NCBI RefSeq assembly: GCF_003369915.1
Contig: NC_046673.1
Location: 6,680,001-6,744,000, forward strand
Reading direction: 5' to 3'
DNA length: 64,000 nt
Source: Drosophila miranda
Taxonomy: Eukaryota > Arthropoda > Insecta > Diptera > Drosophilidae
Positions 8,967-21,472 of the stretch are shown here, piece after piece. The position numbers and the translations under genes are program-made. The notes beneath the pieces are model-generated. The model saw only the letters and a list, made by a program, of their open reading frames with translations. It was not told the origin of the DNA and made no database searches. How positions within the stretch are numbered: position 1 is the stretch's first letter; each line of letters starts with the position of its first letter.

Positions 8967-11724
8967 TGGCCCGGGCTCTGCAGAAGCTGCCGCTGGAGCT
9001 GCGCCATCAGTTGCAACAGCTCAAGCTATCCGAGCGCGTCTTCGAGCTGATGAACATGGATCGCAACTCGAACACCAGCAAGCCAGCAGCAGCAGCGGGG
9101 GCGACCACCAGCACACCCAGCCAGGCCACCAGCCACGTGCATCGCAAAAGGAGACGCATGTAACTAGACATGGCTGATTGTGCTGCACAGGCCACAGCTC
9201 CACAGACGCGCACATTTCAAACGGAAACGTTTTATTTCAGACGCACCCAATCGCCTGTAGGATTCTCGCCATCGCCCACGTTAAGCAAGCGTCCGCGCCT
9301 CCTGCCACCTTACATTTGCTGCAGCCTGAACCGCGATAAGTCGCACATAAGCGGCTTTCTGGCCAGCCATGTGGACGACGATGACGAAGTCGAAGCCGAA
9401 GATCAGGATGAGGATGAGGAGGAGTCAGAGGCGGAGAGCACCTTGGCCAGCGAGGATATAGGAGAAGAGGAGATGCCGCTAGAGCCGCGCAACAATTCCA
9501 CGCCACGTCAAAACAACGACGAGGCCGAGCCGGAGCTAATGCTTACCCCACAAACAATGCCAGTGAGTGAAAACAACTCATATCCAATCGGGATCAAATC
9601 GAATTGTAATCCCCCTCTCTCTCTCTCCCTTCCCGCACAGGAGCTAACGACGGCCATTATTAATAATCCCGATTTTCGTGAGACTTTGGTCAAGAACATC
9701 AATGTGGCCCTGCAGACGGTGACCATTAACAATCCCACAGTTAGCTGTGATGCTATCCTGGACGGCCTGTTGCGTAACCAGACGAACCAGACACAATGGA
9801 AGGCCAACCCATAGAAGAAGAAGCAGTAGCAGTAGCAGCAGCAACAAAAACAGCAGCCGCTTCTCCTTCAGTACAATTAGTGGCGCAGGCACAGGCACAG
9901 GCAGAGGCAGAGGAAGTGATTGAGCCTGCCAATGACCCGGAACCACCACAAACACCGCTGATCATACGCACTGCGGTGGCGGCTAATTCATGTGATGATC
10001 CCAACTTTTCCATCTCCAAGCTGATTGTCTTCAATTCGAATGAGAGTGTCCAGAAGCTGGTCAGAGCAGCAGATCCCACCGGCAGCGCCGCCTCCACCAA
10101 TGTGAGCTTCACCAGTGAGAACCTTAGCCTGAACTTCGATCCTGGGGCAATGCTGACAGAGGCAGAGGCTGCCGCCGCGGGTCAGGTGTGCGTGGATGCC
10201 ACCACTGGACAACTGACCTTTCCCATGTTCTACTCGAATGGAGGCATGCTCTCCCATCTGCCGTTTCTGGTGAACAACGAGTGGGTGGCCCAGCAGCTGG
10301 GCCCGGATGCCTTCGCCAATGCAGAGGACTCTCACATAGAGATCTCGCTGCCAGAGCCCATTACCTTTACAGCCGACCAGCTGCCGCCCAATTCGATAAT
10401 CATCAACAGTGCCCAGAAGCAGCCACCGTTGATGCCACCCTCCCAGCTCATCGATGAAACGGCGGCGGCAGATGCGGCCGGTGTCGTGCTGCAGGCTGCT
10501 GCAGTGGAGGAAGAGAAGCAGGCAACAACAGCAGTAGCAGAAGAAAAGCCCAAGCAGCAGGAGGAGCAGCAGCATCAGCAGCAGGAGCCTCTGGCAGGGC
10601 AAGCTGCAATTCCACCCGCTTCGCTGGACTCCTCGCGGATGGTCATCGAACGGGCGACACCCTCCACATCGGGCATCATCAATGTGAAGGCCTATCGCAG
10701 TCTCTCAACGCCCCGCAAGCGCACCTCCCACGTACGTACACTGACATTCTCGCCGAAAGTGCCGTCCGGAATGCTACCGAATCCCAACACCACACCGCTG
10801 TCCACACGCAGGCTTGGAGTAGCCGCAGCCGCAGCCGCAGCCACTGCCGCTGGCAGCGCCAACGAGAAGCCCGTCATCAATAATGTGGAGATCATACCAG
10901 CAGGATCCGCGCTGGCGCCCGTTTCCGTTTCGGATTTGAGTGCCAATGACACCGGACACGGTGTCCCGCCGCTGTTTGCGATGGAAGAGTGCAGCAATCA
11001 GACGGTGATCAAGGCCTCATCGGCCAAGAAATCAAAGAAAAAAGCAGCGGAAGCAGCTGCAGCCGCGGCAGCTCCTGCCATGGCCGCTGTGACGCCCAAG
11101 CGCAAGCAGAAACGTCAGGCGGCGTTGAATGCCTGCAAGAGGATCATTGTTCAGGCACCCGCACTGGAGGCGGAACCAACGGCAGTGGCCCCCAACGAAA
11201 TCGAGGAGGAGGCGTCGGCCAGCTCCTTGGATCCCAATGATAGTGCCGAGGCCAGCAAAGAGAACCAACAGAATCAGCCTCCAGATATGACCTCCTCATC
11301 CACCAGCCAAAGGGATCCCGATGCGGGGCAGGACATGCTGGCTGCCTGGAATCGCCATTTGATTGGGTCCAGCAGCGATCTGGAGAATCGTCTGCGCGAG
11401 ATCAATGCCAGGCAACAGGATGAAGCACCAACCTCCACTGTAAAGCAAACACGCCACCGTCGAAAGGTGACGTCTACCGCCAAGAAGAAAAAGGAGCCCA
11501 AGCCCGAGGCCAAGCCAGAACCCAAGGCCAATCCCAAGCCAGAGGTCAAGGCCAAGCCGGAGCCCAAGGGCGGCTTTGGGGCCGATCGCTTCTATTTGGG
11601 CCACTAGCAGGAGGGAATTGGCAAGCTGTTCAGCTTCGGTGGTCTCGGCGTTTGGACCATCATCGATGTCCTGCTCATTTCGATGCACTATTTGGGACCG
11701 GCCGATGGTTCGCTCTACATTTAG
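8967..11724 (+). pseudogene. mxc-almondex chimera, copy B (5'-truncated, broken)
   Basis: This copy starts at mxc exon 3 (8967-9159), followed by exon 4 (9241-9562), the 78-bp in-frame intron (9563-9640) and most of the large exon. At about 11570 it switches from mxc (KPEPKG) to almondex (GFGADRFYLGH), at the same base as copy A, and the almondex frame would end at 11724. Exons 1-2 (the LisH region) and the promoter are missing. Two more defects are visible against full-length mxc. Near 9776, 63 bases are replaced by 2 (CA), which shifts the frame. In the almondex part the Trp codon after GH is TAG (11605-11607), where copy A has TGG. It is therefore probably non-coding, although long open frames remain (9241-9814 and 9796-11607). 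Alternatively, translation could start internally at 9796. Confidence 0.82.
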
Positions 11725-11886
11725 GGTGGGGTGTGCCTGGGGATCTGATCTATAGGTTTAAGAAGGACTGTTTGTTAGCCAAAAGCCTAGAACATAAGCA
11801 AAAATCTAACCATTACCATGTACATATGTATTTGTTTTGTTCAAGAACACATTATTACATAACGATAATCGAGTTTTATGCCAGGA

Positions 11887-13830
11887 CTATGCCTCTGTTG
11901 GGGGGCCAGAGGATGGCTCGCAAACGGCACCCACATCGTCATCGCCATCGTCGAATTTTGTGTGCTTGGCCAACACTTTGGAGACCTTCTCGCGTCCCCG
12001 CTTCTGCTGTACGCGCACCTTCTTGGTGAGCTTCGCTTCGCGATCCTGTTCGATCTTGCGCCAGTACTGGGTCTCGGCTTGGCCATCTAGCACCTTCAGT
12101 TGCCTCTCGGCACAGCTCAGCTGGCGCACCAACTCCTCGGCGGCGGTAGGTGTAGCCATGCGCAAGGTGGCCGCTTGATCACCCTCTTTAATGTCCACAT
12201 ACTTGATATCCGGATATTGGCGCATGTCGGTCTTGAACTCTTTGATATTGGTGCACGGCTCATGCAGCGTGCACTCGACAATGAGCCCCGGCTCGTACTT
12301 GAAGAGCGGTGTGCGCTCCTGGGAGGGATCCTCGGTGCGAACGGCGCTGCGACTGTCATCCGTCTCTCCGCCACCGGCTCCATAGAAATTCATGTTCATT
12401 TTGTGGACAGCCTTGCGACGCTTTGGCGGCACGGGCACGCTGGCCTCCGTCGCCCCACCGCCATCATCGGCATCGCTGAGCGGCTCGCCCTCCTCACCAC
12501 CACCGCCAACGCTCGCGTTCGTGTTGTTAGTCTTCGTCTCCGATAACTGCTGGCCGCCAGTCGCCTGCATGGGTGTGCGCTTGCGTGGATGATTGGGATC
12601 CAACTGTTGCTGCTGCGACTCGCGCCACAACTTGGCCGTCGCCTCGCTGACTAGGCGACGCTGCAGATTGAGGTATTTGTTGCGCAGACTGCACCAGCTA
12701 GTCTTTGGCAAGACCTTCAGCTCTACGGCGGTGGGATCAATGTTGGGTTTGTCTATGATGGCCTTCTTCTTGCGCTTGCGGCGACGCTTCTTTGCTTCGT
12801 CAGCCTCTCCACCTCCAGCTCCCTCGCCCTCGCCAGCTGTTTGATCATCTTTCGCGCCGTTCTCCTCCTCCTCCGCCGTTGAGGCCTCCTGGTCTGATTC
12901 ACTTGCGGTCTCTTCGGCAGTGGATGCCTCGCTAGGCTGGTGTTCCAGCTTTAGACGCTTAATGTCATGCTGATCCTCCTCCTTGGCCCTGCACGAGGCA
13001 AGGTCTCTCTTGCGACCCCGCTTGTTGGCATCTTCCCGCGATGCATCAACATTTTTGGACTGCTGTTGTTGCTGCTGAAATGAGCGAACGCTAGCCAAAA
13101 CGGCTGGGTCTGTGTCAAGGGATAGGACACCCTGGACCTGGGCAAAGGCTTTTACCGCCTTCTCCAGGGCCGTGCTGCGTTCGAACTCGCTGAAGGCAAA
13201 CTCCTTGATCTTCTTGTTGTCTGGGTAGTGGGGCAGCGATACATAGGCCACAGGGCCATAGCGACTGAAGACTTCCTTCAGCCAATCGTGGCTGGCATTT
13301 GCCGGCAGGGCCTCCACATACAGCGTCTTGTCATTGACGTCGCGCTGGTCGGGCAGCTTGGTCTTGCGGCGTACCTTCAGGGCGCTCTCATCCAACTCCA
13401 GCAGCTGGGAGTTGTTTAATGCCTTGGCTATCTCCTTTACATCCTGGGCGAGGGGCTTCATTTTATTGAACGTGAGAAAGATCTCCAGGGGCACATCTAG
13501 TTAGAAGTTTTCAGAATTTAATGGCTGCTATAAAAGCGTTTATTGGGCTGTGCCACTTACAAGGATCCTGGTTCACATAGCGTCGCAGGAAGCGATCTTT
13601 AGTCAGATTCGCATCGCCAAAATAAAACTCCATTTGGCTGCGAATGGAATTGTACAAATGACGTTTGCGTTTGCGACCACCGGCGGCGGCATCTCTTTTT
13701 GCCGGCTCACTCGACTCTGCATCAGTTTCCTTGGCATCCTGTTCGATTTGGTCGTGGGGGTTGCTTTCTCTGCCTTGGAGGCAGGCTCCTGACCCTCGAC
13801 TTTATCACTGGCTGTGACTTTGGCTGCCAT
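11887..13830 (-). CDS. Larp7: Larp7, La-related protein 7 (copy B, with start and promoter)
   Basis: Two exons: 13830-13561 (ATG at 13830, MAAKVTASDK) and 13496-11887, with a GTAAGT donor and an AACTAG acceptor. The expected length is ~626 aa. Domains: La motif (~65-145, GDANLTKDRFLRRYV), RRM1 (~175-250, TLYVEALPANASHDW), a Lys/Glu-rich linker with KKRRRKRKKK, and a C-terminal xRRM (~500-600, LIVECTLHEPCTNIKEF). The family binds and stabilises 7SK or U6-type snRNA in the nucleus. It shares a divergent ~980-bp control region with mxc. Oddity: at ~13757-13761 a C-run of the coding strand has five bases where copy A has six. Only the six-base version keeps the ATG in frame with the La motif. As assembled the gene is frameshifted in exon 1, and since the indel is in a homopolymer an assembly error is quite possible. 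Confidence 0.85.
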
Positions 13831-14813
13831 TAAATAAAATACAAAATATTTTTGTATGCGAGGCGATTTGGACTTTATTTAGCAGCCGAGCCGGCCTCAG
13901 TGTTACACTGAACCGTCTGGTCGGGCAACGCAGATGTCAGTAGTTTTTGCGAGCGGTAAACAGATGAGAATGTAAAGTACACTGTACGGCAGCAACAACA
14001 ATATAATCGTGTGTTTATTTAAAATTGAATTAAGCTAAAGACGTTAATAAACATTTATGGGCTGTGTGACCGCGGACTTATCGATAAAATATACCGTCCG
14101 ACCCTCAGAAATATACCGAAACATTCCGTCTCATTACCGTAAATATACTGATGAATTCAAGTTTTATATTCCTCGATTTTTATATTCCGTCCAATATTAT
14201 TAGCTATATAGAACATTTAGCCATGGCCATATAATTTTATACGATTGATGAATCTATTTTCTACTTGATTGGCTTAATTTTAACACTTTCTTTTAGTGGA
14301 TTTCTATATAAAGTTAATACCGAAAAGTATGAAAAATACCGTAAACGGTCAAGCTGTTTATATAGGCCTCAGGGCTACCGGATCAGTGGGACACCCAACC
14401 GTCTGGCAGCGCTGCGCAGCTGTCAATTGTTTTGGCGGGCACAAACAAAATGCGAACATTAGGTGTGTTGTACAGTGCGGCAACAACAAAACGTAAATAA
14501 AGCGATACCAATTAAATAGGAATTTTATTTGATCAATCTAATAACCTGGACCGCAGCTTTTGGTAAAACATCAAGCAATAGTTAACCGCTGGGTATGTGT
14601 GTTGTGAATAAAAGTGAATCGTGTGGGAAAACTAGGGTCCACACCTAAGGTCGCGTCCGCGACGCGCTGCCAAGGCGAATGGCAAGCCAAGCAAAAGCAA
14701 AAGCAAAGCAGAGAGCCGAAGGAAAAGAGGAAGCATCCGAACCAAACAAGCGTTTATTTTACACTTTGGCGAATATATTGAGTGCTGCAAGCATGTGCCG
14801 TTGAGCAGCAGAC
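13831..14813. promoter_or_regulatory. Divergent Larp7/mxc control region
   Basis: This ~980-bp gap lies between the Larp7 ATG (minus) and the mxc ATG (plus). It holds a DRE, TATCGATA, at 14079-14086. Next to it are a Motif 1-like GTGTGACCG at 14064-14072 and several Motif 6-like AATATAC/GTATATTT words at 14088-14150. The part from 14085 to about 14240 is a reverse-strand copy of a repeat seen elsewhere in the window. A stretch near 13892 (CAGTGTTACACTGAACCGTCTGG-like) recurs in diverged form at 14371, which suggests an old duplication of a core promoter. The remainder, to 14813, is probably the mxc 5' leader. Confidence 0.65.
14085..14240 (-). repeat. Promoter-like dispersed repeat (Motif 6/DRE family)
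   Basis: Read on the minus strand, this aligns over ~150 bp with 50390-50575 and 58600-58785. Shared words include GGCTAAATGTTCTATATAGCTA, GAATTC-TCAGTA-ATTTACGGTA, GAGACGG and GGTATATTTCTGAGGGTC. The family is not recognised. Confidence 0.75.
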
Positions 14814-17800
14814 ATGGAATCAATTGTTTTGCATTCGGATGTGGCTCGTCTGGTATTGGGTAATTACTGTTTACTGTTTACATCCGTAAACACTTGTAAT
14901 TCTGTTGTGGCATTTTCTTTTGTGGCTTGGCTCCCCGCTCCCTTGCAGGTTACCTGGTGAATCAGGATCTGAAAAAAGCCGCTCACACACTGTGCCGCAC
15001 ATCGCCGCACTTGCGGCAGGAATGCGTTGCCCTCAAGCGGGGCCTGCAGACGCACAACTTTCTCAATGGCGGCCTGGAGGACATCATATGCGAGCACGTC
15101 AAGATCACTGGATTGGGTAAGGACACTGCACTCCTCCCTCCTCCTGCTCTTGCGGCAGTACAGTTAACATATTTATGCTTCTACTTTTAGTGGCCCGGGC
15201 TCTGCAGAAGCTGCCGCTGGAGCTGCGCCATCAGTTGCAACAGCTCAAGCTATCCGAGCGCGTCTTCGAGCTGATGAACATGGATCGCAACTCGAACACC
15301 AGCAAGCCAGCAGCAGCAGCGGGGGCGACCACCAGCACACCCAGCCAGGCCACCAGCCACGTGCATCGCAAAAGGAGACGCATGTAACTAGACACGGCTG
15401 ATTGTGCTGCACAGGCCACAGCTCCACAGACGCGCACATTTCAAACGGAAACGTTTCATTTCAGACGCACACAATCCCCTGTAGGATTCTCGCCATCTCC
15501 CACGTTAAGCAAGCGTCCGCGCCTCCTGCCACCTTACATTTGCTGCAGCCTGAACCGCGATAAGTCGCACATAAGCGGCTTTCTGGCCAGCCATGTGGAT
15601 GACGATGACGAAGTCGAAGCCGAAGATCAGGATGAGGATGAGGAGGAGGCAGAGGCGGAGAGCACCTTGGCCAGCGAGGATATAGGAGAAGAGGAGATGC
15701 AGCTAGAGCCGCGCAACAATTCCACGCCACGTCAAAACAACGACGAGGCCGAGCCGGAGCTAATGCTTACCCCGCAAACAATGCCAGTGAGTGAAAACAA
15801 CTCATATCCAATCGGGATCAAATCGAATTGTAATTCCCCTCTCCCTCCCTTCCTTCCCGCACAGGAGCTCACTACGGCCATTATTAATAATCCCGATTTC
15901 CGTGAGACTTTGGTCAAGAACATCAATGTGGCCCTGCAGACGGTGACCGTTAACAATCCCACAGTTAGCTGTGATGCTATCCTGGACGGCCTGGTGCGTA
16001 ACATACTGGAGGCCACCGAGAAGGATCCCTCATTCGATCGTATCATCCAAGAGGTGGTGGGTGCCGACGAACCAGACACAATGGAAGGCCAACCCATAGA
16101 AGAAGAAGCAGTAGCAGTAGCAGCAGCAACAAAAACAGCAGCCGCTTCTCCTCCAGTACAATTAGTGGCACAGGCAGAGGCAGAGGAAGTGATTGAGCCT
16201 GCCAATGACCCGGAACCACCACAAACACCGCTGATCATACGCACTGCGGTGGCGGCTAATTCATGTGATGATCCCAACTTTTCCATCTCCAAGCTGATTG
16301 TCTTCAATTCGAATGAGAGTGTCCAGAAGCTGGTCAGAGCAGCAGATCCCACCGGCAGCGCCGCCTCCACCAATGTGAGCTTCACCAGTGAGAACCTTAG
16401 CCTGAACTTCGATCCTGGGGCAATGCTGACAGAGGCAGAGGCTGCCGCCGCGGGTCAGGTGTGCGTGGATGCCACCACTGGACAACTGACCTTTCCCATG
16501 TTCTACTCGAATGGAGGCATGCTCTCCCATCTGCCGTTTCTGGTGAACAACGAGTGGGTGGCCCAGCAGCTGGGCCCGGATGCCTTCGCCAATGCAGAGG
16601 ACTCTCACATAGAGATCTCGCTGCCAGAGCCCATTACCTTTACAGCCGACCAGCTGCCGCCCAATTCGATAATCATCAACAGTGCCCAGAAGCAGCCACC
16701 GTTGATGCCACCCTCCCAGCTCATCGATGAAACGGCGGCGGCAGATGCGGCCGGTGTCGTGCTGCAGGCTGCTGCAGTGGAGGAAGAGAAGCAGGCAACA
16801 ACAGCAGTAGCAGAAGAAAAGCCCAAGCAGCAGGAGGAGCAGCAGCAGGAGCCTCTGGCAGGGCAAGCTGCAATTCCACCCGCTTCGCTGGACTCCTCGC
16901 GGATGGTCATCGAACGGGCGACACCCTCCACATCGGGCATCATCAATGTGAAGGCCTATCGCAGTCTCTCAACGCCCCGCAAGCGCACCTCCCACGTACG
17001 TACACTGACATTCTCGCCGAAAGTGCCGTCCGGAATGCTACCGAATCCCAACACCACACCGCTGTCCACACGCAGGCTTGGAGTAGCCGCAGCCGCAGCC
17101 GCAGCCACTGCCGCTGGCAGCGCCAACGAGAAGCCCGTCATCAATAATGTGGAGATCATACCAGCAGGATCCGCGCTGGCGCCCGTTTCCGTTTCGGATT
17201 TGAGTGCCAATGACACCGGACACGGTGTCCCGCCGCTGTTTGCGATGGAAGAGTGCAGCAATCAGACGGTGATCAAGGCCTCATCGGCCAAGAAATCAAA
17301 GAAAAAAGCAGCGGAAGCAGCTGCAGCCGCGGCAGCTCCTGGCATGGCCGCTGTGACGCCCAAGCGCAAGCAGAAGCGTCAGACGGCGGTGAATGCCTGC
17401 AAGAGGATCATTGCTCAGGCACCCGCACTGGAGGCGGAACCAACGGCAGTGGCCCCAAACGAAATCGAGGAGGAGGCGTCGGCCAGCTCCTTGGATCCCA
17501 ATGATAGTGCCGAGGCCAGCAAAGAGAACCAACAGAATCAGCCTTCAGATATGACCTCCTCATCCACCAGCCAAAGGGATCCCGATGCGGGGCAGGACAT
17601 GCTGGCTGCCTGGAATCGCCATTTGATTGGGTCCAGCAGCGATCTGGAGAATCGTCTGCGCGAGATCAATGCCAGGCAACAGGATGAAGCACCAACCCCC
17701 ACTGTAAAGCAAACACGCCACCGTCGAAAGGTGACGTCTACCGCCAAGAAGAAAAAGGAGCCCAAGCCCGAGGCCAAGCCAGAACCCAAGGCCAATCCCA

Positions 17801-20800
17801 AGCCAGAGGTCAAGGCCAAGCCGGAGCCCAAGGGCAAGTCCGCCAAAGCCAAAAAGCAGCAGCAAGAAGCGGGCTGCGGCACCGTTGGCGTTAGCATTAA
17901 GATCACGACGCCCCAAAAGCCAAAACCCAAGTCGAAGACCAAGAAAATTAAGAAGCCAGTAGCAGCAGCCGCCACAGCAGAAGCTCCAGAAACACCAGCT
18001 CCCGTAGTGGAGAAAGAGCCTGCGCCAGAACCCGGACCGCTGACATCCGCAAATTCAGAACCGTTCATCCTCAGCCACGACATGGATGATATAGCCGCCA
18101 ACATGGCCATGCTACTGGATACGCCCTTCAAGCAGCCGCCCATTGGATCTCTGAGCAGTATTGGCCCCGTTCATGGTGGGCCCATGGGTGTGCCGCCCAC
18201 GCCTGGCGGTATGGCGATCCTACCGCTGGACACGCCCTATGGCAAGCTGCCGACCAGCTCGTTTCTGTTTGGTTCGGACACAAAGAGCATCATGGACACG
18301 CCACAGATGAGCGCCATTACGCCGGGTTTCCGTCTGACCCCATTTGGCCACAGGTCGGGCACACCGCTGGGCAGTGCCGCCAAAACGGATTACTCATCAG
18401 GCAGCAGCTACTATCGGCCGGACGAGGCCGAGCATACGGATGCGAATGCGCAGTGCGCCATCCATCAGGGCGAAGATTGGGAGGGAACAAAGCAGCAGCG
18501 GCAGCAGCAGCAACCAGAACCACAACAACAAACGGTACCAGCAGTAGCTGCAGCAGAAACAGCACCCAAGGGAGTCCAGGAAGAGCTGGATCCGAATGAA
18601 GCTGCAGTCCTCGATTTCGTGGAGATTTGCAGCGAGCGTCTGATCATGGAACCCAATGTCCTGCGACGTGTGCGCTCTTTTGGAAGCGATGCGGTCGACA
18701 GCATCGAGGAGGCTACCGCCCTGGCCCTGGCCCTTGAACAGCAAGTGGAGGCGGCTCCGCCGCATTATAAACTGATGCCTGGTCTGCCCGAATCCGTGGT
18801 AGAGGAGGCATGCAGCAACTCAAGTTCTTCGACGGCCAGCTCCTCTTCGAGCTCTAGCTCTAGTTCCAGTTCCTCCAGCAGCTCTTCTTCCTCCTCCTCC
18901 TCCTCCGCGTCATCCTCGGCGCAGGGGAGCAGGAGCAGCCAGCAGCGGGAAATCGAAGTGGGAGACAGCCAGAAGACAGTGCGAATCAGCCTGGACAATC
19001 TCTCGAACATCAGTAGCACCGAGGATGAGGAGTGGATGAAGGCGGCAACGGTGGCCCAGCCCCTGGCCATCGATAGCCAGCCGGGGCAGTTGGTCAGCCA
19101 GGATGGGGAGGTGCGGTATCCCATTAGGAATTGGCTGACGCCCAGCAAGGAGTCCTCTAGAGGAGGATGCCCGCCACTTTCGCAGATCCTAGCGCCGCCT
19201 GGTGAGCGTCAGGGACCCCCAGCTCTCGTACCGTTCGGTGCTGCAGTTAGTCCAACTCCTCCATATCTTCCACTGATGACAATCAAATTGACACTGCCGC
19301 CACGCTCCGCAGAGAAGCTGAACCAGCGCATGCAGTTGCAGCAGCAGCAGCTGCATCAAATGTCGGGGTTGGAGCAGCCCTCGTCGTCTTCCAAGATGAG
19401 CGACCAAATGCACCAGTTGTTGCACGCGAAGCGGGAGCGCGTTGTGGCCAAGGTCAAGCTGAATCCTCCAGCCAAAGCAGCGCCAAAGAAGCCGAAGCCC
19501 AAGAAGCTAGCAGCCATGCGGGAGACGGCCCAACAGTCGAATCCGCCCATACAAAAAAAGCCCAAGAGCATAGCGACAAAGAAGAAGGCAGCAGGAGCAG
19601 CCCCTGCACACGATCTCCCAACATCAACACTCGATCCCATACCCACACAGTCAATGCCTGAACGGACTCTGGATCCCCTGCTATACGCCCTGAATCTCTC
19701 CGCCAAGAAGCAAGAGCCGGGAGCAGTAGCAGCGGAAGCATTAGCAGCAGCAGCCACAGCAGGCCCAGCCCCAGCCTCAGCTCCAGCCCCAGCCCCAGCC
19801 CTAGAGATGGTAGTCAGCCACCAAATGACCAAATTGAGGGTGAAGGTGGCACGGAAAACGCTGGAGATTGCCGCACAGCCAGCGCCACAGAAACGTGGAC
19901 GTCCCAGGAAGCCGCAGCCAAATGCAGATCAGGCCAAGACCACCACGCGACGTTCATCGCGTTTGATAGACAACAAAAGTAAGTGGAATCAAAACGAAGG
20001 GATAATCTCTTTGGATAATCATTATATTAATTTTTTCAAGCAGCACCCGCTCCGGAGGACGGCGAGCCCAAAGAGACGGAAAATGAGGAGCAAACAAAGC
20101 CAAAAAAATCAAACGGCAAAGCGGCCAGCAAAAAAAAACAGTCGTCGACGGCGTCCAAGAAGCGGCCAGAGGATACAGCCACTGCTGCCACTGTAGATCC
20201 CACACTGCCGATGGTGGCCGAGGCACAGACCACACAGCCATCGCCAGAGTTGCAGCAGCAGCTGCAGCTGAAGATAGCCACACCCGAAGAGGAGGACGAC
20301 CTGGACTACGAGCTGGATCTTTGCCTGAGCAGAAGCCACGAGAAGCACACGTATAGCTTTGTCTATGCGGATGCGGGGCCCAGGCATAAGAGCCCAAAGC
20401 TAAGGCGGCGTTCGACTAGTTACTTCAAGAACTATCACATGCGCGTCATGATGGAGGACAATCAAATACACACGATGAGCATGGGCAATCCCAATGTGTT
20501 GGGCATCAGCAGGCAACCGAGTAGCTCGATCAGGAACATACCCAAGAAGCGGATACGCCGCCTGACCAGCAGCAGTGGTCCTGCTACTGCAGCGGGACCT
20601 GGAGCTGGAGCTGGAGTCAGTGTCAAGCCAATGGCCACATCCACGCCAGTGGCGGACAAGCTAATGTCTCGCAGTGATCCGATGCAGCAGCAGGATGAGA
20701 ATGATCTGGAAGTGGCGGCCATGTGAGTGAATCTCTCTCAGGAATCTCTCTGAAATCTGTCCATTAATCTGCCATCTCTCTCTCATTCAAGCAGAACTAC

Positions 20801-20918
20801 GTGTGGCCACAAGACGAGCGAAAACAGACGCAGCGCAGAACAGCAGCAAGATCAAGTAAATGATGCCATGGAAATTGAAGATATCGAGTCCATACTCTCC
20901 CATTTGCATGGCACTTGA
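14814..20918 (+). CDS. mxc: Mxc (multi sex combs), NPAT orthologue, full length
   Basis: Seven exons: 14814-14859, 14949-15116, 15191-15383, 15465-15786, 15865-19978, 20041-20722 and 20795-20918, all with GT-AG introns and matching phases. They give ~1882 aa, against ~1840 in D. melanogaster. The N-terminal LisH-type region (MESIVLHSDVARLVLGYL) closely matches human NPAT (DVARLVLGYL). Then come an acidic segment (~150-200), Ala/Gln-rich and Lys/Pro-rich stretches, a long Ser run (18824-18920), an AT-hook (QKRGRPRKP, ~19888) and the C-terminal ending MEIEDIESILSHLHGT. Mxc is the scaffold of the histone locus body and drives replication-dependent histone transcription. The gene is divergent from Larp7. 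Two partial, chimeric copies lie to the left. No defect is visible in this copy, so it is probably the functional gene. Confidence 0.93.
15787..15864 (+). other. mxc: 78-bp in-frame intron of mxc without stop codons
   Basis: It has a GTGAGT donor and a pyrimidine-rich tract ending CGCACAG. Its length is divisible by three and it has no stop in frame, so retention would insert 26 residues between MP and ELTTA. Copy B has the same length (9563-9640). Confidence 0.7.
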
Positions 20919-21472
20919 CTTGGCTTGCGCGGGTGCATGGAAAACGAAACCAGAAAGCTGCTTTTCCCAAATAGATACGGAAACTATGTACAGTCTACAA
21001 TTAGTACTACACACACCCCTCTACTGCTCTCATAGCCCTCTCTCACTCGCATTCATGTAGATTTATATAGTGCATCATATATTTGTAAGGATTTAACTGA
21101 AGGCCTCTTTATTTTATTTTAGTTTTTTTTGTTTAATGAATTTATCAAAGCAATATGTGGACTTGCATATATGTGGAATACTTACTTCCTATGACCCATA
21201 GACCTATCTAGACTAAAGATAGACGCGTTGAAATCGTCTCGTTGGAAGTGAAGTGTTTTGTATAGTATTTATTTTCGTTTGTAAGGTCCAAGGAATGAGC
21301 AGACGGGACGGATATTCACTCAACATTCTCACATCACATGAATAACAAATGTTTCATTTACGATATACATATGTATGTATTATATACTACTACTATTATA
21401 TCGATATCTAAATACCTATAGAAAGTTGATTTAATTTTTAAGCACAAAGAACAATTTAAATATTACAGTTTT
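20919..21472. other. mxc 3' UTR and intergenic sequence
   Basis: AT-rich sequence after the mxc stop. No open frame or RNA gene was recognised. Confidence 0.5.
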
